DNA of 64,000 nucleotides from Bacillota bacterium (GCA_009711705.1 VENG01000007.1:1-64000), one strand, 5' to 3'. Positions 25,812 through 35,315 are shown, counted from the stretch's first letter. The notes: generated from the sequence alone by a model not told the origin. Program-made: numbers and translations.

Positions 25812-26750
25812 TCAATCCCATAATTTTTGCACAGCTATATTTTTATGATAAAACTCAATAATCTCCTCCGGAGACTTATCCTCCTGGGCCATCTTTTTAG
25901 CACCCCATTGACATAGCCCTACCCCGTGTCCAAATCCTTTACCTTCTATCACCAATTTGTCCCCGCTCACCGAAAAATCAGATAGAAGGGTGGATCGCAT
26001 TTTATCAGCACCAACCGCAAGGCGCAAGTCCATAGCATCAACCGTAGCATCACCGAAACCCAACTTTATTGCCCGGCCGGAAGGTCCTTTCCCGGCTATT
26101 TTAGCCTGCGATATGCGGCCCGGGTCTTTACCTGTTTTCTCCTGCAGTACTGTTCGCACTTCATCTAATGGGATTTCAGCCTTCCAGTGCTTATTTTCAG
26201 CTGTGGTTATTTCTAAACACCCATCTTTGGCATTAGCTTTGAGATACTCGGTAGAACCTTTTTTTTGCGTCAGGCCTTCACTTGCTGCCGCAGTAATACC
26301 ACCACAGCAGGCCGAAAACCATCCCCTGGTATATTTTCCATCATAGGTTATTACTTTTCCCCTCGTCTTCTCAACTGCCTTCTTTATTTTATCGTTAATT
26401 CTTGAAGGATCATAAGCTTGAAATTCCTCATGATTAGTACTGGCATCTGCACCGTGAAACTTCCTGCCGGCATTCATATTTTCCATGGTAAAAGTACGGG
26501 CTAAAATAGCCTGTGCGGCCAGCGCATTAACCGGCCAATCCGGTTCCATTTCTCCTGCTACCACCCCCATCAAATATTCTTCCATTTTGACGTCCTCAAC
26601 TTCACCTTGCTCTGCCACATAAAGTTTAAGCGTAGGTTCTTCTTTCGGAGCCTTCTCCGGCTTCTTCTGTGGCTCACCGGCACAGGCAGTCACAAAAAGG
26701 ATAACCATGGCCACACAGACAGTAACAGCAAAAACTTCCTTTCTCCTCAC
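25812..26750 (-). CDS. SpoIID/LytB domain lipoprotein
   Basis: The 312-aa protein has a signal sequence ending in a lipobox (FVTACAGE, Cys about 23), a lysine/proline-rich linker and a SpoIID domain: EEYLMGVVAGEMEP, ALAAQAILARTF and the C-terminal GFGHGVGLCQWGAKKMA. The domain in SpoIID is a peptidoglycan lytic transglycosylase used in engulfment. The lipoprotein anchor and location between yabP and rqcP mark it as a SpoIID-like protein rather than SpoIID itself. Confidence 0.85.
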   Translation of the reverse strand: MRRKEVFAVTVCVAMVILFVTACAGEPQKKPEKAPKEEPTLKLYVAEQGEVEDVKMEEYLMGVVAGEMEPDWPVNALAAQAILARTFTMENMNAGRKFHGADASTNHEEFQAYDPSRINDKIKKAVEKTRGKVITYDGKYTRGWFSACCGGITAAASEGLTQKKGSTEYLKANAKDGCLEITTAENKHWKAEIPLDEVRTVLQEKTGKDPGRISQAKIAGKGPSGRAIKLGFGDATVDAMDLRLAVGADKMRSTLLSDFSVSGDKLVIEGKGFGHGVGLCQWGAKKMAQEDKSPEEIIEFYHKNIAVQKLWD

Positions 26751-26816
26751 ATAGAACCCTCCCGTTTGTTTTTATGTTGGTTATTCTTTGTGGAGAAATT
26801 AATAAATATCCCACAA

Positions 26817-26884
26817 GAAAAGCGCGCTAAATCAGTTCCCTTTGCGCGCGCTTTTCAGTACTTTCTTTCCTAAAGTGTAAAAAA
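26817..26884. repeat. TAAATCAGTTCCCTT hairpin repeat, copy C
   Basis: AAGCGCGC-TAAATCAGTTCCCTTT-GCGCGCGCTT is followed by TTCAGTACTTTCTTTCCTAA and AGTGTAAAAA. Copy D at 48167-48307 has the same tail, so this is the best-preserved short form of the family. Confidence 0.7.
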
Positions 26885-26908
26885 GCCCCCTCTGTGGGGG
26901 ACTTTTTA
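26878..26908 (-). terminator. Terminator after rqcP
   Basis: GTCCCCCACAGAGGGGGC forms a stem followed by TTTTTT on the minus strand, at the rqcP stop codon. Confidence 0.8.
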
Positions 26909-27172
26909 AAATTCGTGCTTGATTTTATGATCTTCTATGAGTTCGTATAACATAGCTGCTTCTTTTGCCGGGACTGTATCTTTAACGGCCGCCACTTTAA
27001 TCTTAAGCCGTCGTTGCCCCAGGTGAATACTTATTAAATCGCCTGTATTAACTTCGGCTCCTGCTTTTGCCGGCCTGTCATTGATCAACACCTGTTTTTT
27101 GTCACAAGCCTCTTTAGCAATTGTCCTTCGTTTTATTATTCTAGCCACTTTTAAAAACTTATCCAGACGCAA
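26906..27172 (-). CDS. rqcP: S4-domain RNA-binding protein RqcP (YabO)
   Basis: The 88-aa single S4 domain (MRLDKFLKVARIIKRRTIA at the N-terminus) matches RqcP/YabO, which works with RqcH in tagging stalled nascent chains with poly-alanine (family knowledge). The position next to hup and mazG is conserved in Firmicutes. It follows hup by 24 bp. Confidence 0.88.
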   Translation of the reverse strand: MRLDKFLKVARIIKRRTIAKEACDKKQVLINDRPAKAGAEVNTGDLISIHLGQRRLKIKVAAVKDTVPAKEAAMLYELIEDHKIKHEF

Positions 27173-27196
27173 CAGATGGCCTCTTTTCGGAAAAGG

Positions 27197-27472
27197 TTAT
27201 TTGCTTACACTTTCACGTAATTGTTTGCCGGCTTTAAACACCGGTACTTTGGCAGCCGCTATGTCAATTTCTTCACCGGTTTGAGGGTTGCGCCCCTTGC
27301 GCGCTGCCCTTTCACGAATCTCAAAAGTTCCAAACCCAACCAGCTGAACTTTGTCGCCAGAAGTAAGCGCATCTTCAATACTTTCTAAAATCGCCGTAAC
27401 AGCCTTTTCGGCATCTTTTTTCGTAAGTGCTGCTTTCTCTGCTACACTGGCAATCAATTCTGCCTTGTTCAT
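27197..27472 (-). CDS. hup: HU-family DNA-binding protein
   Basis: The 91-aa protein has the HU/IHF fold and signature ([19 protein letters not shown] around 46-64). It bends and compacts DNA non-specifically. The start is ATG 27472 with GAGGGGGG ahead; an in-frame upstream stretch lacks family similarity. Confidence 0.95.
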   Translation of the reverse strand: MNKAELIASVAEKAALTKKDAEKAVTAILESIEDALTSGDKVQLVGFGTFEIRERAARKGRNPQTGEEIDIAAAKVPVFKAGKQLRESVSK

Positions 27473-27571
27473 AAATACCCCCCTCAAAATTTTAGCGTGT
27501 ACTACACCCCTATTATTCGCTGAATATCTATCAGTTCCTCCCAAAATGAAAAATTTACCTAGAATATTTCC

Positions 27572-28375
27572 CTAATTTTCAGCTTTTTTAGCCTTCTCCC
27601 AAAGTGAATCTAATTTTTCCAGGCTACATTCTTCAATTTTTTCCCCTTTTTCTCGAACTGCACGCTCTATGTATTGAAAACGGCGAACGAATTTTTCCAC
27701 CGTACCATTTAATGCCACTTCTCCATTTACTTGAAAGAAACGAGAAAAATTTACCACAGAAAAAAGCAGGTCCCCCAATTCGTGCTGGATTAATTCTCTA
27801 TTGCCTGTCCGGCAAGCGGCGAGCAGTTCATCCTGTTCTTCATTTATTTTATCCCATGGCCCCCTGTAGTCCGGCCAATCAAAGCCCACACGAGCCGCTT
27901 TTTCTTGCACTTTAGAGGCTCTCAAAAGAGCCGGCAGCCCCCGGGGAATGTTATCCAAAACGGACTTTGCCCGGTCACCACCATCCTTTTCACCTTGCTT
28001 TATTTTTTCCCAGTTATCAAGCACCTGAGAACTGTTTTCCACCGTAACATCACCAAATACATGCGGGTGCCGGCGGATCATTTTTTCAGTAATGGATGTC
28101 ACTACATCGTTAATTGTAAAATAGCCGTTCTCACTGGCTATCTGGGCGTGGAATACTATTTGTAATAATAAGTCTCCCAACTCTTCACAAAATTTATACA
28201 TATCCCCCTGTTCCAGGGCATCCAGCACTTCATAGGTCTCTTCCAGTAAGTACGGGGTAAGACTTTGGTGGTCCTGCTCCCTGTCCCATGGACAACCATC
28301 CTGGGCACGCAATTTAGCCATCACTTCCACAATTGGGTCCAGTGGAAAACTTGTCCTACCATTGTTGTCCTGCAA
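27572..28375 (-). CDS. mazG: Nucleoside triphosphate pyrophosphohydrolase MazG
   Basis: The 267-aa protein contains two MazG helical modules. The first has CPWDREQDHQSL and the metal motif EETYEVLDAL...EELGDLLLQ; the second has EELLAACRTG-like acidic residues and HELGDLLFSVVNFSR. It removes abnormal nucleotides. The start is TTG 28375 with GGGAGG at 7 nt. The N-terminal tetrapyrrole methylase domain fused to MazG in YabN is absent. Confidence 0.92.
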   Translation of the reverse strand: MQDNNGRTSFPLDPIVEVMAKLRAQDGCPWDREQDHQSLTPYLLEETYEVLDALEQGDMYKFCEELGDLLLQIVFHAQIASENGYFTINDVVTSITEKMIRRHPHVFGDVTVENSSQVLDNWEKIKQGEKDGGDRAKSVLDNIPRGLPALLRASKVQEKAARVGFDWPDYRGPWDKINEEQDELLAACRTGNRELIQHELGDLLFSVVNFSRFFQVNGEVALNGTVEKFVRRFQYIERAVREKGEKIEECSLEKLDSLWEKAKKAEN

Positions 28376-28479
28376 ACCAAAACCTCCCATGCATTCCCAG
28401 TTATGTACAACACATTTAATACTATACACCATTAAACCGTCTCTTTAAAAGGGGTGTGATTAATATCTTCTCCCTTAAC

Positions 28480-28507
28480 AAAAAAGGTAACCCATTTACG
28501 GGTTACC
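28480..28507 (-). terminator. Terminator after spoVT
   Basis: GGTAACCC-GTAAAT-GGGTTACC followed by TTTTTT on the minus strand, at the spoVT stop. Confidence 0.85.
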
Positions 28508-28509
28508 CT

Positions 28510-29070
28510 TTATTGTTCCATTTGTTTGGCCAAAAAGCCTGCCGCCGTTTCAGCTAATTTTAATTCCATCTCGGCCATCTTTACATCATTTTCTTTAGAG
28601 GCAAGAATAACTGCTCCTATAGGGTCCCCTTCGGCAATGATGGGAGCAATCACTTCGGAGGAATATTTACATTCACTATCCTCAACAATTGAACATTCCT
28701 CACAATGAGCATCTTCACCGGGATTATTTATGATAACCGCCTTACGCTCTTCCATAACTTTTTCCACTGCAGAACTTATTGGTTTGTTTAAAAATTCCTT
28801 TTTAGGCGCCCCGGAAATGGCTATAATGGCGTCCCTGTCGGCAATGCAGGCGATATGTCCAAGTGCCTCGTGCAAAGAATCGGCATATTCCTTGGCAAAA
28901 TCCCCCAATTCCCCGATAGGAGAATATTTTTTCAGGATTACTTCGCCTTCTCTATCAACAAAAATTTCAAGGGGGTCACCTTCACGGATTCTTAACGTTC
29001 TCCTTATTTCCTTGGGTATAACAACTCTGCCCAAGTCATCAATACGACGTACTATACCCGTGGCCTTCAT
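28510..29070 (-). CDS. spoVT: Stage V sporulation protein T
   Basis: The 186-aa regulator has an N-terminal AbrB-type swapped-hairpin DNA-binding domain (TGIVRRIDDLGRVVIPKEIR) and a C-terminal GAF-like domain (about 55-186). It modulates sigma-G forespore genes in Bacillus. A candidate sigma-G promoter lies upstream. The start is ATG 29070 after AGGAGGGAAGGG. Confidence 0.94.
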   Translation of the reverse strand: MKATGIVRRIDDLGRVVIPKEIRRTLRIREGDPLEIFVDREGEVILKKYSPIGELGDFAKEYADSLHEALGHIACIADRDAIIAISGAPKKEFLNKPISSAVEKVMEERKAVIINNPGEDAHCEECSIVEDSECKYSSEVIAPIIAEGDPIGAVILASKENDVKMAEMELKLAETAAGFLAKQMEQ

Positions 29071-29120
29071 GGTACCCTTCCCTCCTTTGTCTGCAAACTC
29101 CCCGCGAATTACCTTTCACT

Positions 29121-29151
29121 GATAGTATATAACAGGTGGAAGGTAATTATT
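29121..29151 (-). promoter_or_regulatory. Candidate sigma-G promoter of spoVT
   Basis: The minus strand reads TGAATAA, a 17-bp spacer, then TATACTA, resembling the sigma-G consensus (GYATR at -35 and CATNNTA at -10). spoVT is sigma-G dependent in Bacillus. Confidence 0.4.
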
Positions 29152-29200
29152 CATTTTTTACCAATCCATAGTAAATTAATTTCACCTTTCACTGTTTCCT

Positions 29201-30205
29201 CTATTTTTGCGTAGATTTCTCATCTTTATTCGATAATTTGTTATCAATTTTAGCTTCTTTTCTTAGATCTTCCACATAATCGGTAAATTCACCGGCCCGG
29301 CGAGTATCTTCCAAGCTAGTTTTTATCTGGTCTTTTACCGCCTCTAAAGACTGCACCTCGGAGGGAATAATTTCCTCCACCTTTATTATATGATATCCAT
29401 ACTGGGTTTTTACCGGACTGGGAGAAACTTCACCTTCTGCAAGATTAAACGCAGCATCTTCAAACTCTTGCACAAATCCACCGCCGCGGGTAATAGTCAA
29501 AAGGCCTCCGTTATCCTTAGTGCCCGGATCCTCTGAATATTCCTTAGCTAGCTGGGAAAAATCAGTCCCCTGTTCAATTTTTTGCAAAAGGCGCTCCGCT
29601 TCAATTTTAGCATCCACTTGCGAACGTTCAGTATCCATACCGCTACCTTCAGACCCAATCAATATATGCCGAACTTTACGCTCTTCCGGTTGGGTAAAGT
29701 TCTCTTCATTTTCCTGGTAATACTGCTTAACTTCCTGATCGGTAACTTTAACATCGGCAGTTACCTCATCTACCAGCTTTTGTACCGCCAGTTGTTTTTC
29801 TACGTAATCAGAAAGCTGGGGCTCATTAACACCATTTGCTGCTAGGAATTTCTTATATTCACCTTCGGTTTCAAAGTTATCCCTTATCTTTTTTATTTCT
29901 TTCTGCACTTCTTCAGAAGAGGGCTCTAAACTACGTTTTTCCACTTGCTGCAGCAGCAATGTCTCATCTATAAGCTGCTTTAATACATCCTGACGCAGGC
30001 GGTCCATAATTTCTTTTCCTTCCTCACCGGAAAAATCGGCCCCCTGGTTTTCCAGGCCCGCCTTATACATATCAACCTCTTTGTCCAGTTCCTGCTGTGT
30101 AATGTTCTCTCCGTTAACGGTAGCTACAACTTTACCGCCACACCCGGCTACCAGTAACAACAGCGTCAAAGTAGCGGCTATTAAAAGAATTATCCACTTT
30201 TTCAT
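29201..30205 (-). CDS. prsA: Peptidyl-prolyl isomerase lipoprotein (PrsA/SurA type)
   Basis: The 334-aa protein has a signal peptide with lipobox (LLLVAGCGGK, Cys about 22), a SurA-type N-terminal chaperone domain (about 30-165) and a parvulin domain (about 175-280; VRHILIGS...TQYGYHIIKVEE). It helps fold exported proteins outside the membrane. The start is ATG 30205 with AGAGGGG ahead. Confidence 0.88.
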   Translation of the reverse strand: MKKWIILLIAATLTLLLLVAGCGGKVVATVNGENITQQELDKEVDMYKAGLENQGADFSGEEGKEIMDRLRQDVLKQLIDETLLLQQVEKRSLEPSSEEVQKEIKKIRDNFETEGEYKKFLAANGVNEPQLSDYVEKQLAVQKLVDEVTADVKVTDQEVKQYYQENEENFTQPEERKVRHILIGSEGSGMDTERSQVDAKIEAERLLQKIEQGTDFSQLAKEYSEDPGTKDNGGLLTITRGGGFVQEFEDAAFNLAEGEVSPSPVKTQYGYHIIKVEEIIPSEVQSLEAVKDQIKTSLEDTRRAGEFTDYVEDLRKEAKIDNKLSNKDEKSTQK

Positions 30206-30308
30206 TCTTATTCCCCTCTCCATTTAAGTCATAACATGTATACACCAAAACGGTATAACAGTCTGTCCCCATTATATATTAAGCTATTTTGAGGTTCAAT
30301 TAATTAAT

Positions 30309-33300
30309 TTAAGCCAAGTTATGCAAAAACTCCTCCAGTCTATCCAAAAGCTGCAGGGGTTTCATTCCGGCATCCCGGAGCCTCCAGCGTATCTCAAATT
30401 CATCCTCTGTGTTATTAAACTTTATTTTACCGGCATACCGGTCACTAACTTTTACCAGCTTTTCCCCATCTAAATTGTGCTCCTGGGAAAATTGCATTTT
30501 GTAGAATTCCTGCTGCTTACTAATAGATTTTATTTTAAGCCGGCCGGCAAGATTTTTGACGCGCGCTATTCCCACCAAATTTTGCACCGGGTCAGGCAAA
30601 TCCCCAAACCGATCTACCAATTCATCTTCAATTTCTAACAGCCGGTCCTCACCCGCATTTTTGGCAATGCGCCGATAAATTTCAACCTTTTGGTTGGTAT
30701 CCGGGATATAATGATCCGGAATATACGCCTCTACAGGAAGTTCCACGGTGGTCTCCACCGGACTGTCTATTTTCTCGCCCCGGGCCTCTCGCACGGCTTC
30801 TTCCAACAGCCTGCAATACATCTCAAATCCCACAGCGGCTATATGCCCATGCTGTTCAGCACCTAGAATATTACCTGCTCCACGAATTTCCAGGTCCCTC
30901 ATGGCAATCTTGTAACCGGAACCGAATTCTGTAAATTCCCTAATAGCTCCAAGGCGCTTTTCTGCCAATTCATTAAGGACTTTATCCTTACGAAAAGTTA
31001 AATATGCATACGCCATTCGCGTCGACCGCCCCACTCTTCCCCTAAGCTGGTAAAGCTGAGCAAGTCCAAAATTACTGGCCTCTTTTACTATCAAGGTATT
31101 TACATTGGAAATATCCAGACCGCTCTCAATAATAGTGGTACATACCAGTACATCATAGGCTCCGTCCAAGAATTCCAACATTACCTGTTCCAGCTCATCT
31201 TCCTTCATTTGCCCGTGGGCCGCTGCTAAACGCGCTTCAGGCACCAGTTCCTGCAGCCAGGAAGCCATTGCATGCAAGTCCATAACCCGGTTATGAACAA
31301 AATACACCTGCCCACCGCGTCCTATTTCACGCCGTATGGCCTCCCTTATCATTACCGGATCTTCTTCCAGCACATAAGTTTGCACGGGAAAGCGATTCTC
31401 GGGTGGGGTTTCCAGGATACTGGTATCCCTTACCCCTACGAGAGACATATGCAGTGTACGTGGGATAGGGGTTGCCGTAAGAGTTAACACATCCACATTT
31501 ACTTTAATTTGCTTGAGCTTTTCCTTATGAGCAACTCCAAACCGCTGTTCCTCATCCACCACCAGAAGGCCCAGATCGCTAAATTTTACATCGTTTTGAA
31601 CCAGGCGGTGTGTACCGATAACTATATCTACCATGCCGCTGGCAAGGCCCTCAATTACTTTTCCTTGTTCCTTGGCAGTACGAAACCTGCTTAACATTTC
31701 CACCCTTATAGGATAGCCCGAAAAACGTTCTCTGAAGGTATTAAAGTGCTGTTGGGCCAAAATAGTGGTTGGTACCAATACTGCCACTTGCTTACCGTCC
31801 ATAATGGCTTTGAAAGCTGCCCGCAGGGCCACTTCAGTTTTGCCATACCCTACGTCACCGCACAAGAGCCGGTCCATGGGACGACTGCGCTCCATATCTC
31901 TCTTTACAGCTTCTATCGCCTTAATCTGGTCCGGCGTCTCCTCATAAGGAAAATTACCTTCGAATTCCTGCTGCCAGGCGGAATCTTGGTTAAAAGCGTA
32001 TCCCCTGTCCGCTTCCCTGGCTGCATACAACTTTAGCAGATCATCGGCCATTTCACGTACGGCCTGCTTTACACGACCTTTGGCTTTAGACCATTCACTC
32101 CCACCCAACCGGGATAACTTGGGTGAATCGGCTTCAGCCCCTAAGTATTTTTGTAATAGTCCCACCTGGTCATTAGGAACGTAAAGCTTATCTTCGCCTG
32201 AATACTTAATTAATAAGTATTCCTTGCGAATGCCGGCTATATCAAGCGGCACTATGCCCATATATTTACCGATACCGTGGTTCGCATGGACTACATAATC
32301 GCCAACTTTAAGATCAACAAAAGGCTCCAGCCGTTGGGTTGCTTCCTGCTTATCTTGACTTTTACTGCGTCTACGAGTCTTTTTCTGCCGGCCGTAAATG
32401 TCCTTTTCCGCAATAATCACCAGACGCGCATTTACCAGTTCGAATCCTCCGGAAAGATGCCCGGGGGTAATGATCACATTTCCGGGTTTGACTTGCTCAC
32501 CGGGATACGCAGTATAAAAAGCGTCTATTTTATTTTCACGCAATTCACTCAAAAATAACCGACCCCGCTCTTCATTGGAAACCGTAAGTACCACGGCATA
32601 ACCGGTGCGGCGCCAGTGTAAAATCTCTTCCGCCAGCATTGTTACTTTTCCTAAAAAATTATGCATAGCTTTAGCTGTAAAATTAACCACAGCCTGTGGC
32701 TGAATAAATTTAGGTTGGCGCGGTAAAAAACAGAAATATGCCGTATTGTGTTTCTCCAGTGAAAGGGCTATATACCGCCAGTCAACATATCCCTCATATT
32801 GTGAGGGAAGCGCCTTCCCTTTGGCCATCAATTGGGAATACGTTTCTAGACGTTCCTTTTGTATACTTTCGGTGATATCTTTACACCTCTGAGGTTCATC
32901 CATTAAAATAAGCGAACCGGCCGGCAAATAATCAATAAGGTTTACCTCCCGGGAATAAAAGTAGGGCAAGAACTGTTCAATTCCCGGAAAGAATACATCA
33001 TTATTCAGGTATTCTAAAACATCCTGCAAATTATCTTCAAACTCTCTGATCACTTCCGGGCTCCCATAGCGAGAGAGTTTACGATACTGCAGCTGGTACT
33101 GATTTAAGACCGTCTCTCTGGCCCGTTCCCAAGCTTCTTCGTGCACAACCAATTCCAGCGCAGGCCCGATGGTTATCTCTTTTAATTTTTCATAAGAACG
33201 CTGGGTGAGAGCATCAAATATTCTAATGGAATCAACCTCATCATCAAAAAACTCCAGCCTGACTGGCTGGTGAAGTGATGTGGGGTAAATATCAAGAATA

Positions 33301-33836
33301 CCACCCCGGAGACTGACCTGTCCAGTCGATTCCACAAGGTCTACGCGCTCGTAGCCAAGCTTTACCAGTGTTTTCAATAACACGCCCGGTTCCTGTCTTT
33401 CGCCAACGGTTAATCTCACTCTGGAACGGGAGAAAACGTCACAGGGACACAGCCGACGCATTACTGCTTCCACAGAAGCCACTACAACTTTTTTTTCTTG
33501 AGAGTTGCAAAGTGCCTCCAGAACCTCCAGTCTTCTGGCCAGAGTCTTCCTATCCTGAGCCAAAATCTGAAAAGGAATAAGTTCCAAACTAGGAAAATGG
33601 TAAACAGGCATGTCCAAAAATGTTCCTAGATTGCCTGTGATTTCCGCGGCTTCTTTTTCTCCTGGAGTCACAATTAAAACCATACCATCTGAACCATGTG
33701 CCAGGCCGGCCATGATATAGTCGCGGTATGACGATGTGACGCCGAAGATCATTTGCCTTTTCATATTTTGCCGCAAGCTTTTTTCTATTTCTTTAAATTC
33801 AGGTGTTTCATATAAAGGCTTTAGCAATCCACTCAC
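30309..33836 (-). CDS. mfd: Transcription-repair coupling factor
   Basis: The 1175-aa protein displaces stalled RNA polymerase and recruits UvrABC. It has the UvrB-like N-terminal domains, the CarD-like RNA-polymerase-binding domain (VGDYVVHANHGIGKYMG, about 495-511), a RecG-like translocase with LLCGDVGYGKTEVALRA and VVDEEQRFGVAHKEKLK, and a C-terminal TRCF domain. The start is GTG 33836 with GGAGAGA ahead. The leader contains a strong terminator hairpin. Confidence 0.96.
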   Translation of the reverse strand: MSGLLKPLYETPEFKEIEKSLRQNMKRQMIFGVTSSYRDYIMAGLAHGSDGMVLIVTPGEKEAAEITGNLGTFLDMPVYHFPSLELIPFQILAQDRKTLARRLEVLEALCNSQEKKVVVASVEAVMRRLCPCDVFSRSRVRLTVGERQEPGVLLKTLVKLGYERVDLVESTGQVSLRGGILDIYPTSLHQPVRLEFFDDEVDSIRIFDALTQRSYEKLKEITIGPALELVVHEEAWERARETVLNQYQLQYRKLSRYGSPEVIREFEDNLQDVLEYLNNDVFFPGIEQFLPYFYSREVNLIDYLPAGSLILMDEPQRCKDITESIQKERLETYSQLMAKGKALPSQYEGYVDWRYIALSLEKHNTAYFCFLPRQPKFIQPQAVVNFTAKAMHNFLGKVTMLAEEILHWRRTGYAVVLTVSNEERGRLFLSELRENKIDAFYTAYPGEQVKPGNVIITPGHLSGGFELVNARLVIIAEKDIYGRQKKTRRRSKSQDKQEATQRLEPFVDLKVGDYVVHANHGIGKYMGIVPLDIAGIRKEYLLIKYSGEDKLYVPNDQVGLLQKYLGAEADSPKLSRLGGSEWSKAKGRVKQAVREMADDLLKLYAAREADRGYAFNQDSAWQQEFEGNFPYEETPDQIKAIEAVKRDMERSRPMDRLLCGDVGYGKTEVALRAAFKAIMDGKQVAVLVPTTILAQQHFNTFRERFSGYPIRVEMLSRFRTAKEQGKVIEGLASGMVDIVIGTHRLVQNDVKFSDLGLLVVDEEQRFGVAHKEKLKQIKVNVDVLTLTATPIPRTLHMSLVGVRDTSILETPPENRFPVQTYVLEEDPVMIREAIRREIGRGGQVYFVHNRVMDLHAMASWLQELVPEARLAAAHGQMKEDELEQVMLEFLDGAYDVLVCTTIIESGLDISNVNTLIVKEASNFGLAQLYQLRGRVGRSTRMAYAYLTFRKDKVLNELAEKRLGAIREFTEFGSGYKIAMRDLEIRGAGNILGAEQHGHIAAVGFEMYCRLLEEAVREARGEKIDSPVETTVELPVEAYIPDHYIPDTNQKVEIYRRIAKNAGEDRLLEIEDELVDRFGDLPDPVQNLVGIARVKNLAGRLKIKSISKQQEFYKMQFSQEHNLDGEKLVKVSDRYAGKIKFNNTEDEFEIRWRLRDAGMKPLQLLDRLEEFLHNLA

Positions 33837-33867
33837 TAATTCATCTCTCCATAAAGGGCACCACAAA

Positions 33868-33897
33868 AAGAGCTTTAGCGGCGCAGGCTAAAGCTCT
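33868..33897 (-). terminator. Terminator between the PrsW-like gene and mfd
   Basis: AGAGCTTTAGC and GCTAAAGCTCT form an 11-bp stem followed by TTTTTG on the minus strand. It lies downstream of the only evident mfd promoter and about 30 bp before the mfd start. Confidence 0.85.
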
Positions 33898-33936
33898 CGG
33901 CCTTAAATTGACATCTTTTGAATTTGGATTCACACA

Positions 33937-33966
33937 ATTATACCCCCCCTACCTGTGGCCCGTCAA
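33937..33966 (-). promoter_or_regulatory. Promoter of mfd
   Basis: TTGACG (33966-33961), an 18-bp spacer with a run of seven G residues, and a perfect TATAAT (33942-33937) on the minus strand. It overlaps the end of the PrsW-like gene and lies before the terminator hairpin. Confidence 0.65.
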
Positions 33967-34365
33967 GCCGGTACGCATAAGGACTACTCCGTTCCAAAGG
34001 AAATGAAAAATGAGGGGAATGATCACGGCAAATAAAAACGAACCGGTTTTTTGGTAGCTCAAAGTAGCCATAAATCCAAAAACACTATGGCTTATAAAAC
34101 TAACCAGACCGGCCAGCCAACTTCCCGGCTGACCGCCGGTGATGTCACGAACCGCCTCTACAACCCCAAAAGTGAGGTGGCTTAAAAAAATGTTAGTACC
34201 CAAAAAAAGGGCTATACCTGTTTTTGATAATTCTTCCATACCGGGACCGAAGACAACAACCCACCAGCGCCCCACTTTATCCACCAGCAGCCCATTTAAA
34301 ATCCAGGAAAGTCCTGAAGCAGTGAGGCCTGCCAGTATAAATGTCAAATCGTCACATCCATTCAA
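33949..34365 (-). CDS. Small PrsW-like membrane protease
   Basis: The 138-aa protein is largely hydrophobic with about four spans. GMEELSKTGIAL matches the EExxxK-type motif of intramembrane metalloproteases, and conserved His residues follow in FISHSVFGF and FHFLWNG. This fits the PrsW/CPBP group in a short form, about two-thirds of usual length. No good ribosome site precedes the ATG. The gene lies between pth and mfd, where Bacillus has the small regulator fin. Confidence 0.55.
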   Translation of the reverse strand: MNGCDDLTFILAGLTASGLSWILNGLLVDKVGRWWVVVFGPGMEELSKTGIALFLGTNIFLSHLTFGVVEAVRDITGGQPGSWLAGLVSFISHSVFGFMATLSYQKTGSFLFAVIIPLIFHFLWNGVVLMRTGLTGHR

Positions 34366-34379
34366 AGGCAGTCATTTTC

Positions 34380-34480
34380 ATCTTCGCACAGCCTGTAAGC
34401 TCGAAATAAGTGCGACTAAGGTTCAGATGGGGTTACGCGAACCCGAAGGGTGAAACCCCACCTGAACCAAGTCTTCTTTA
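34380..34480 (+). repeat. Two-hairpin intergenic repeat, copy 1
   Basis: Two stems lie in tandem: TTCGCAC...GTGCGA around GCCTGTAAGCTCGAAATAA, and GGTTCAGATGGGGTT...AACCCCACCTGAACC around a GC-rich loop, ending AAGTCTTCTTTA. An inverted, expanded copy is at 44072-44252. It resembles palindromic ends of IS200/IS605-type elements, but no transposase is near. Confidence 0.65.
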
Positions 34481-34526
34481 GGCAGCTATTAGTAGTATGA
34501 ACCAAGCAGGTAAAGAACTATACTTT

Positions 34527-35090
34527 TTAAACATTGTATCTATTCATGGCCTGATTAATACCTTCTTTTACAAAGGCATGTAGAGCATCCACCGCCTTCT
34601 CCACGGTGGCCTCTATCTCTTTTTTTTCTTCACGGTCAAATTTTCCTAAGACCCAATCACTGGTATCCCTCTGGTCCGGCTCAGGCTTACCTATTCCCAC
34701 TCTTAAACGGGCAAAATCTCCTGAGCCGAGGTGTTCCATAATAGAGGCCATACCTCGGTGTCCGCCGCTTCCTCCCTTGGGGCGGATACGCATTACTCCG
34801 GGAGTCAGGTCCAGATCATCATATACAACCATCAAATCCGCCAATGAAAGCTTATACCAATTTAAAAGTGGGGCTACGGACTGTCCACTGGCATTCATAA
34901 ATGTTTGGGGCTTGGCCAGTATTACTTTTTCACCAGCTATAAATACCTGTCCCACCTGAGCTCGAAAAAATGGGCGGGTTATCGGTATATCGAGCTTATC
35001 GGCCAGCCGTTCAATAACTAAAAACCCTACGTTATGCCTTGTTTTCACATATTTTCTGCCCGGGTTACCCAAACCCACTAGAAGCTTCAT
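34527..35090 (-). CDS. pth: Peptidyl-tRNA hydrolase
   Basis: The 187-aa enzyme frees tRNA from dropped-off peptidyl-tRNA. The N-terminus LLVGLGNPGRKYVKTRHNVGF (with catalytic His about 20), FMNASGQSV and VVYDDLDLTPG are diagnostic. The downstream 34366-34526 gap holds the two-hairpin repeat. Confidence 0.96.
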   Translation of the reverse strand: MKLLVGLGNPGRKYVKTRHNVGFLVIERLADKLDIPITRPFFRAQVGQVFIAGEKVILAKPQTFMNASGQSVAPLLNWYKLSLADLMVVYDDLDLTPGVMRIRPKGGSGGHRGMASIMEHLGSGDFARLRVGIGKPEPDQRDTSDWVLGKFDREEKKEIEATVEKAVDALHAFVKEGINQAMNRYNV

Positions 35091-35263
35091 AACCTTTATC
35101 CCACCTAACTAATACCGCTAACAGTGATACTCGCAAGATGGCACATCCCACTTAGCGATACCGATTCCTATCTTTATCCGATTTTTAATATTCCAGGAGG
35201 TGTGTCCCCTTTCCTCTTTAGCCCCGATGCGCAGATTTAGCTGAACAAGTTCACTAATAAATT

Positions 35264-35286
35264 ACCTGCCCTCACCAGAGGACAGG
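35264..35286 (-). terminator. Terminator-like hairpin after the Gly/Tyr/Pro protein gene
   Basis: ACCTGTCCTC-TGG-TGAGGGCAGGT pairs well on the minus strand, but the following AATTTATT is a weak T tract. Confidence 0.5.
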
Positions 35287-35315
35287 TAGTAAGTTTGATC
35301 TGAACTACAGTTGTT

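Noticed and set aside
34370-34480. tRNA-like cloverleaf
   Set aside because: Two simple hairpins without acceptor stem, anticodon loop or TTCRA T-loop; the sequence recurs as a dispersed repeat.
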